In this document: positions 6,607 through 10,490 of the stretch, one piece after another
Numbering within the stretch: position 1 is the first letter of the stretch
Layout: every line of letters begins with the position of its first letter
Assembly: GCA_023424235.1 (NCBI GenBank)
Contig: JAFAEB010000264.1
Coordinates: 1 to 10,490, forward strand
Direction of reading: 5' to 3'
DNA: 10,490 bases
DNA from: Bacillota bacterium
GTDB lineage: Bacteria > Bacillota > Clostridia > Lachnospirales > Lachnospiraceae
Position numbers and translations under genes: made by a program
Notes under the pieces: generated by a model
The model's input: only the letters and a program-made list of their open reading frames with translations
Told to the model about the DNA's origin: nothing
Database searches by the model: none

Positions 6607-6640
6607 CACTAGCGGACTAATAAATATTAGACCACTAGTG
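6607..6640. terminator. Stem-loop between convergent genes, probable bidirectional terminator
   Basis: CACTAG (6607-6612) pairs with CTAGTG (6635-6640), and CTAATA (6617-6622) with TATTAG (6625-6630). Between them GG pairs with CC, leaving two single mismatches. The 34-nt hairpin stands about 80 nt after the acetyltransferase stop and 77 nt from the MazG-like stop. The following tract is only moderately T-rich, so termination strength is uncertain. Confidence 0.5.
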
Positions 6641-6716
6641 CTTATTCTACATTATTTCAACACTAATTGGTGTTACAAGGGCACCTTTAAAAGATTAATT
6701 ATAGATTCTTTATCAC

Positions 6717-7028
6717 TTATTCTTCGCTAACGCTAACTCTTGTACAAACTCCATCGATGTTCTTATATACTCGATTTTTATTTATCTCTACCTTTTTTAG
6801 GATTTCTTCATTTAAATCATAGCCTAATATTTCTGCTAGTCCATATAGATAAATAGCTACATCCGCCAGTTCTTCTCCAATGCTAGGTAATTTTTTTTTG
6901 TATGCTTCAAATGCTTCAGCAAGCTCTCCGTTTATTAAACAAAACTCTAATTCTACATTCGTTGTATTAAAACCTTTATCTAGCTTATTTTGGTATATCG
7001 TTTTTTGTATATTCATAAGTTCTTTCAA
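6717..7028 (-). CDS. MazG-like nucleotide pyrophosphohydrolase
   Basis: This 103-residue all-alpha protein is of the single-domain MazG-like size. It probably hydrolyses a (d)NTP to the monophosphate and pyrophosphate using Mg2+. The metal-binding acidic residues of the family are visible as GELAEA (Glu35, Glu38) and GEELADV (Glu52, Glu53, Asp56). The start is decided by the ribosome binding site: GGGAGG lies 5 nt before a TTG at 7028. The first ATG, four codons later, would be 17 nt away, so translation probably starts at TTG, which would keep expression low. The gene follows the NERD-HRDC gene by 47 nt with no terminator seen and may share its transcript. Which nucleotide it cleans up cannot be told. 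Confidence 0.8.
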   Translation of the reverse strand: MKELMNIQKTIYQNKLDKGFNTTNVELEFCLINGELAEAFEAYKKKLPSIGEELADVAIYLYGLAEILGYDLNEEILKKVEINKNRVYKNIDGVCTRVSVSEE

Positions 7029-7075
7029 AATAACCTCCCATTGTTAAAAAGATAATAATTTATTTTAAAATCCAC

Positions 7076-7627
7076 CTAATATTTCCTAATAATATTAATA
7101 ATATCATCGCCATACTTATTTGACTTAGCCTCGCCGAAACCCGCTACTAACTGCAATTCTTCCTTGTTTCTTGGCATTTTAGATATTAAATCCTTTAACT
7201 GATTATCATTATAAATAAAATAAGGCTTTATTTTTTCTTCTCTACTTTTGCTTAAACGGTATATTTTTAGTTCCTGAAATATTTCCGTCTCTTCCACAGG
7301 TGTGGTATCAGTTTTTTCTATGCTGACCTCATTTGCACTAAGAGAAAGGTTATCTTCTTTTATTTCATTAATTACTTCTATATCGTTTATTCCATGAATA
7401 TCTTTTATTTCTAGTTTATCTTGTGTTTCTTGGTTATATTTTGCTTCATGTATTATATTTATTTTATATTGATTATACTTCTCTGTATAATCTTTAACTT
7501 CATCTCTATGTAAATTCAAAAAAGACTGTGCCCATTCTAATAATCTCTCATCAGAAAAACTGGATTCCTTAGATTCATTATATTTATCTTTAATATATTT
7601 TATCATTTGGTCAGCACGTATTACTTT
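7076..7627 (-). pseudogene. HRDC-containing C-terminal fragment of a split NERD-HRDC gene
   Basis: The frame is open from about 7627 and reads KVIRADQMIKYIKDKY, a natural continuation of the NERD protein encoded just upstream. An ATG at 7606 lacks any ribosome binding site, so separate translation is unlikely. After a helical stretch comes an acidic, low-complexity linker (about residues 57-108 counted from that ATG). An HRDC domain follows (about 109-176), with the typical LKIYRLSKSREEKIKPYFIYN start and MPRNKEELQLVAGFGEAKSNKYG core. HRDC is a helical nucleic-acid-binding module of RecQ helicases and RNase D. One missing base near 7628-7631 separates this fragment from the NERD half. If the shift is real, the HRDC half is not made. 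Confidence 0.78.
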
Positions 7628-8208
7628 ACTTTAACTTCCTTTTTTGCAAACTTCGCATTAAGAACTGTTTTAGGATTTGCTAATACAACGACTGTTCTAT
7701 AGGAATCTTCAAAATACCTTCCTATAATAAACTTGGTCAAAACATTACTTTGGTTATCTACTCTAAGTTTTTTTATTAACTCTAAGTGTCGTTGGTTTTG
7801 TGTAATTGGTGAATATATACCTTCCTTTTTCTTTCTGCCTCCGAATTCTATAGTACGAACAAAATCTCCCGCCGCATTTATTTCAACATCACCATAAAGA
7901 TTTTTACATTCAATAACAAAACATATTTTTCTTGTAAACACAAGATAATCTATCTGTGCATTTAAATCTCCATCTTCTAGATATATATCATGTAATATAT
8001 ACATTGGCATGTGACTATTTTTAAGTTCATAAGCTATATTCTTTTCACCAATTATTCCATACTCTAAGTTCCTGATATCTTGTTTTATCAGAGCTTGTCC
8101 TTCTTGATTCAGTAATGGTTCAAGCGCTTTAAGCCTATTTAATTGCTCTTCTGCATTACTGCTTTCTTTTAAAAATATTGGTTCGTTTAATTTGTTAAAT
8201 AACCCCAT
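7621..8208 (-). pseudogene. NERD-domain (nuclease-related) N-terminal fragment of a split NERD-HRDC gene
   Basis: This 195-residue frame has its ATG 8 nt after GGAGG. The NERD domain runs from about residue 46 to 180. It has GIIGEKNIAYEL (51-62), then Asp87 in QIDYLVF, and FVIECKN with Glu100 and Lys102. This gives the D...E-x-K arrangement of the restriction-endonuclease-like fold, followed by Q137-x-Q139. NERD proteins are nuclease-like; their cellular role is poorly known. The frame ends at TAA (7621-7623) after KKEVKVK, but in the next frame the sequence carries straight on as KVIRADQM into an HRDC region. A single-base deletion therefore probably split a NERD-HRDC protein of about 376 residues. 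Catalytic residues are intact, so a truncated nuclease could still be made. Confidence 0.8.
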
Positions 8209-8267
8209 TTAATTATCCTCCATGTATTAATTATTTATAATGTATCCATTTTATTACACCACCTTTC

Positions 8268-8276
8268 ATTATATCA
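8268..8276 (-). promoter_or_regulatory. Extended -10 promoter for the NERD-HRDC / MazG-like unit
   Basis: On the minus strand TGATATAAT is a perfect extended -10 (TGnTATAAT) about 60 nt before the NERD ATG. It lies just downstream of the T-tract ending the preceding lipoprotein gene. No good -35 is present, which an extended -10 can tolerate. Confidence 0.5.
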
Positions 8277-8283
8277 AAAAATT

Positions 8284-8323
8284 CCCAAAAACAAAAGCCT
8301 ACCAACTATAAATAGGTAGGCTT
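8284..8323 (-). terminator. Intrinsic terminator of the lipoprotein gene
   Basis: AAGCCTACC (8295-8303) and GGTAGGCTT (8315-8323) form a 9-bp stem with an 11-nt loop, starting 7 nt after the lipoprotein stop. On the minus strand it is followed by TTTTGTTTTT, the usual T-tract. Confidence 0.85.
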
Positions 8324-8329
8324 ATAGAT

Positions 8330-9178
8330 TTATTCTACTTCCCAATACTTCTGGCTTGGAAGGTAAAACTTATCTATATCATTATATGATAAAAATGCAT
8401 CAAAATGGTCACTTCCCGTAGCATGAATTGCAAACAAGCTAAGTACAATGCCATCCGGTTTTAGATAAAAGCGAACTCCATTCTCTATCTCAAATTGGTT
8501 TACTGTTTGATGTTCTTCTGATTGAAGTTTTAGCATCTCTGGAAAGCTCTCTATATCATAGGATGTGATTGGATTAGTTGGAAAGGTTGCTTTCTCAAAA
8601 AATGTTTTTACAAAATCATCATTAGTTCTATACAAATCATTAAGTTTAATTTCTTTCATTGTTTGTAAATCAACATTTAATGTAAATAAATTTGTAGTCG
8701 GATATGCACCACCCTCAACATAACTAGACCCCCAGAAAATGATGCTAACTACTTTATTATTTAGTAGAGTAACTTCAGATACATAGTCAGCAGTCAAACC
8801 AGTATCTTCTGAAAATACATCAGGATCAAGTTGACCTATGCTTACTGCTTTATTATATATCATAGCATTAAGATTTTTATAGTCATCACCAGAAAAAACA
8901 GGGTATTGAATACTAATGGAACTGTTATCGTTTGCTGCCTCTGTATAGCTTGACATTGTATATGGATTGGATGTATTTTCAGGGTCATTTGTATCATTCG
9001 ATAAACCGCTATTCTCATCATCTATGGTTGGTGTAGCTGTTGGTTCGTTTTTAGTAGGTAAAGTGTTATCTAAACTATTAGATATATCTGTATTCTTTGA
9101 ACATCCAGAAAAAAGTAATATTGTAATAGAGAAAAGCAGTGTAATAACTATTCTCTTGTTAATGCGGATATGATTCAT
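8330..9178 (-). CDS. Lipoprotein with DUF4163/DUF3298-type (RsiV-like) extracellular domain
   Basis: This 282-residue protein has a lipoprotein signal peptide: basic N-terminus, hydrophobic stretch 10-23 and lipobox FSGC with the lipidated Cys26. It should be anchored on the outer face of the membrane. A Ser/Thr/Asn/Asp-rich spacer (27-85) leads to the folded part. SIQYPVFSGDDYKNLNAMI (88-106) resembles the start of DUF4163, and GGAYPTTNLFTLNVDLQT then KEIKLNDLY (156-183) resembles DUF3298. This pair is found in RsiV and PdaC-type proteins of Firmicutes. No anti-sigma segment or deacetylase domain is attached and no sigma factor is adjacent, so a sensing or ligand-binding role is only a possibility. 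AGGAGG lies 9 nt before the ATG, and a -10-like TATAAT sits at 9218-9213. It is monocistronic, with its own terminator. Confidence 0.8.
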   Translation of the reverse strand: MNHIRINKRIVITLLFSITILLFSGCSKNTDISNSLDNTLPTKNEPTATPTIDDENSGLSNDTNDPENTSNPYTMSSYTEAANDNSSISIQYPVFSGDDYKNLNAMIYNKAVSIGQLDPDVFSEDTGLTADYVSEVTLLNNKVVSIIFWGSSYVEGGAYPTTNLFTLNVDLQTMKEIKLNDLYRTNDDFVKTFFEKATFPTNPITSYDIESFPEMLKLQSEEHQTVNQFEIENGVRFYLKPDGIVLSLFAIHATGSDHFDAFLSYNDIDKFYLPSQKYWEVE

Positions 9179-9326
9179 ATCTTACAACCTCCTAAGTAAA
9201 TTTTATACATATATTATAGCTAATATCTTTTTCTATTACCATTAAGGAATGTTAATAATTATTACGTTTATGTGACTACATTTTATTATTACCTATCGTT
9301 CAATTTTTTATTGTTCTAAATCATAA

Positions 9327-9369
9327 AAAACTAACTGTTTAAACTCTTAGGTCATAAACAGTTAGTTTT
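9327..9369. terminator. Intrinsic terminator, probably bidirectional, ending the winged-helix gene
   Basis: AAAACTAACTGTTTA (9327-9341) and its perfect complement (9355-9369) form a 15-bp stem with a 13-nt loop. On the minus strand a run of six T follows. It lies 54 nt after the stop of the minus-strand gene at 9424. Confidence 0.82.
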
Positions 9370-9423
9370 GAAATATATACTATGCTTTTTATTATTTCAC
9401 TTTTATAATATTGTTCCTATAAA

Positions 9424-10490
9424 CTACTTTTCTATAGCAATGAAAATAGCTGGTACTGGATAATTATCGAAATTGTGTTCTTTAAGAAATAATCCATCCT
9501 TTTTTCCTCTTAATATAACTTGCATAGGGAATGTAGAACAACAATGCATTAATTTTTGAAAATCTGGAACAGAAGTCAGATGTTTAGGCACCTTCACTTT
9601 ATTTTGCATTAGCTTCATAAATTCTGAGTGATACTTCTTAGCTATGATGTTACTAAACTTTTCACTAATCTCATATATCCTCCATCGTTCTGCCATAGAA
9701 ATAACAGGTATATCAACAACTACCCTTGCATTATCATCCTTACGAAGAAAATTAAGATATTGAAAGCCTTGTATATTATCGAAGCAGTGAAGATTGATAA
9801 TTGGCAAGTCTTCTTCCTTGCCCAAATATATAGCATAGTGCATCTTCATTACATCAATTCCACTCATACTATAATTCATATGATTTAAGCTACAATACCC
9901 TTGATGTGTTTTCCCAAGCTCACTATCGTATTCACACAGTACAATTTCCTTTAGCCCACAATAGTTTTGCAATGAATTGCAGGCTTCACCACTGATATAA
10001 TACTTCTGATATGTGCTTTCATTCCAATTATAACTCCCTGGATAGCGACTCCCCATGGCATACCATTTTCCACCGTTTGGTCGTTCTGGGTATAGATTAA
10101 AAGGAAGGATTCCTCCACAAGCTTCATTACGTACACTATTAACAGCGTTTTGAATTGTCCTTATTACAAAAAAGCTTTCAAGTTTAATTTGCTTCGTCAC
10201 ACCCTGTTCTTTGTAGAAATCCTGCTCACGAAGCTCATCTAAGCCAAGTTGTAGTTCAACCCAAATACTTCTGTATAGCATAGCTGCAAGTTCTTTTTCT
10301 AAATCTAGATTAGCAGTTCTATCATTTTCATTGTAAATAATAAAATCTGTGTAAACCTTATCAGAAACACGTTTCATAAGTTCACCGTCTACCAACCTAT
10401 CAACAATTGGTTCAATGTATGTTGTTGTTATGCCAATTGCTTTTGCAAGCTCTAAAAGTGTAATTGGTTTATCATAGGCGAGTATAAGTA
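9424..10490 (-). CDS. Winged-helix/HTH protein with large uncharacterised C-terminal domain (partial, 5' end off window)
   Basis: The frame is open to the window edge, giving 354 residues of the C-terminal part. A TTG at 10395 that could be taken as a start lies inside a helix-turn-helix, so the true start is beyond 10490. The first visible residues, LAYDKPITLLELAKAIGI then TTYIEPIVDRLVDGELMKR, form a typical winged-helix. They are followed by wing-like KVYTDFIIY (about 44-52 of the visible part). The remaining 300 residues are globular, with no membrane segment, and match no domain I can name. Clostridial ECF-type sigma factors with a similar C-terminal winged-helix plus long extension exist as I recall them, so the missing N-terminus could be a sigma factor. 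It could equally be a plain regulator. The Cys and Trp residues scattered through the domain suggest a ligand- or metal-binding sensor, but that is speculation. Confidence 0.65.
   Translation of the reverse strand, partial: LILAYDKPITLLELAKAIGITTTYIEPIVDRLVDGELMKRVSDKVYTDFIIYNENDRTANLDLEKELAAMLYRSIWVELQLGLDELREQDFYKEQGVTKQIKLESFFVIRTIQNAVNSVRNEACGGILPFNLYPERPNGGKWYAMGSRYPGSYNWNESTYQKYYISGEACNSLQNYCGLKEIVLCEYDSELGKTHQGYCSLNHMNYSMSGIDVMKMHYAIYLGKEEDLPIINLHCFDNIQGFQYLNFLRKDDNARVVVDIPVISMAERWRIYEISEKFSNIIAKKYHSEFMKLMQNKVKVPKHLTSVPDFQKLMHCCSTFPMQVILRGKKDGLFLKEHNFDNYPVPAIFIAIEK

Noticed and set aside
6717..8208. A defence island made of NERD-HRDC and MazG-like genes
   Set aside because: There are no other defence genes, mobile elements or attachment sites, and both families also have housekeeping roles.
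8209..8267. Four-codon frame (MDTL) after an AAAGGTGG sequence ahead of the NERD gene
   Set aside because: Too short to support as a leader peptide without conservation data; the NERD gene has its own good ribosome binding site.
8967..9173. Plus-strand frame of 68 codons
   Set aside because: It is antisense to the signal peptide and spacer of the lipoprotein, whose lipobox, start site and terminator are all clear.
9628..10136. Open frames at 9628-9888 (plus) and 9951-10136 (minus)
   Set aside because: They overlap the long minus-strand winged-helix gene in other frames and have no independent support.

Overview
The window is strongly AT-rich, with tight operons and purine-rich Shine-Dalgarno sites (AGGAGG type). 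It carries a secreted laminarinase with a ricin-type carbohydrate-binding module, and its protein families are typical of clostridia. This suggests a low-GC, plant- or fungal-polysaccharide-degrading clostridium, probably Lachnospiraceae (Lachnoclostridium phytofermentans-like). The species guess is inference only. No insertion sequence, tRNA, rRNA or CRISPR array was seen.

Layout. (1) Positions 1-1800, minus strand: a TetR-family regulator is followed 23 nt later by a macrolide 2'-phosphotransferase of the Mph(B) type. After it comes a strong promoter for a further gene whose first 13 codons lie at the window edge. A near-identical 14-bp palindrome (AATGTAAMAACATT) lies in the tetR leader and over the -10 box of the edge gene, so one regulator probably controls all three genes. 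(2) 1800-3601, plus strand: a non-coding region, then an exported GH16 endo-beta-1,3-glucanase with a C-terminal CBM13/ricin-B domain. It ends at a perfect 44-bp palindromic terminator shared with the convergent gene. (3) 3609-5567, minus strand: a SUKH-like hypothetical protein, an alpha/beta-hydrolase esterase, and a class I methyltransferase broken by a frameshift at a five-base homopolymer. (4) 5568-6640: an intergenic region with degenerate 12-bp tandem repeats, then a GNAT acetyltransferase on the plus strand. (5) 6717-8208, minus strand: a NERD-HRDC protein split by a one-base frameshift, followed by a MazG-like pyrophosphohydrolase with a TTG start. (6) 8284-9178, minus strand: a DUF4163/DUF3298-type lipoprotein with its own terminator. 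(7) 9327-10490, minus strand: the C-terminal 354 residues of a winged-helix protein with a large uncharacterised domain, running off the window.

The best candidate for a coherent little-described system is the TetR/Mph/edge-gene regulon. Two independent frameshifts in one window mean either real gene decay or indel errors in the assembly. Both should be checked before the genes are called dead.
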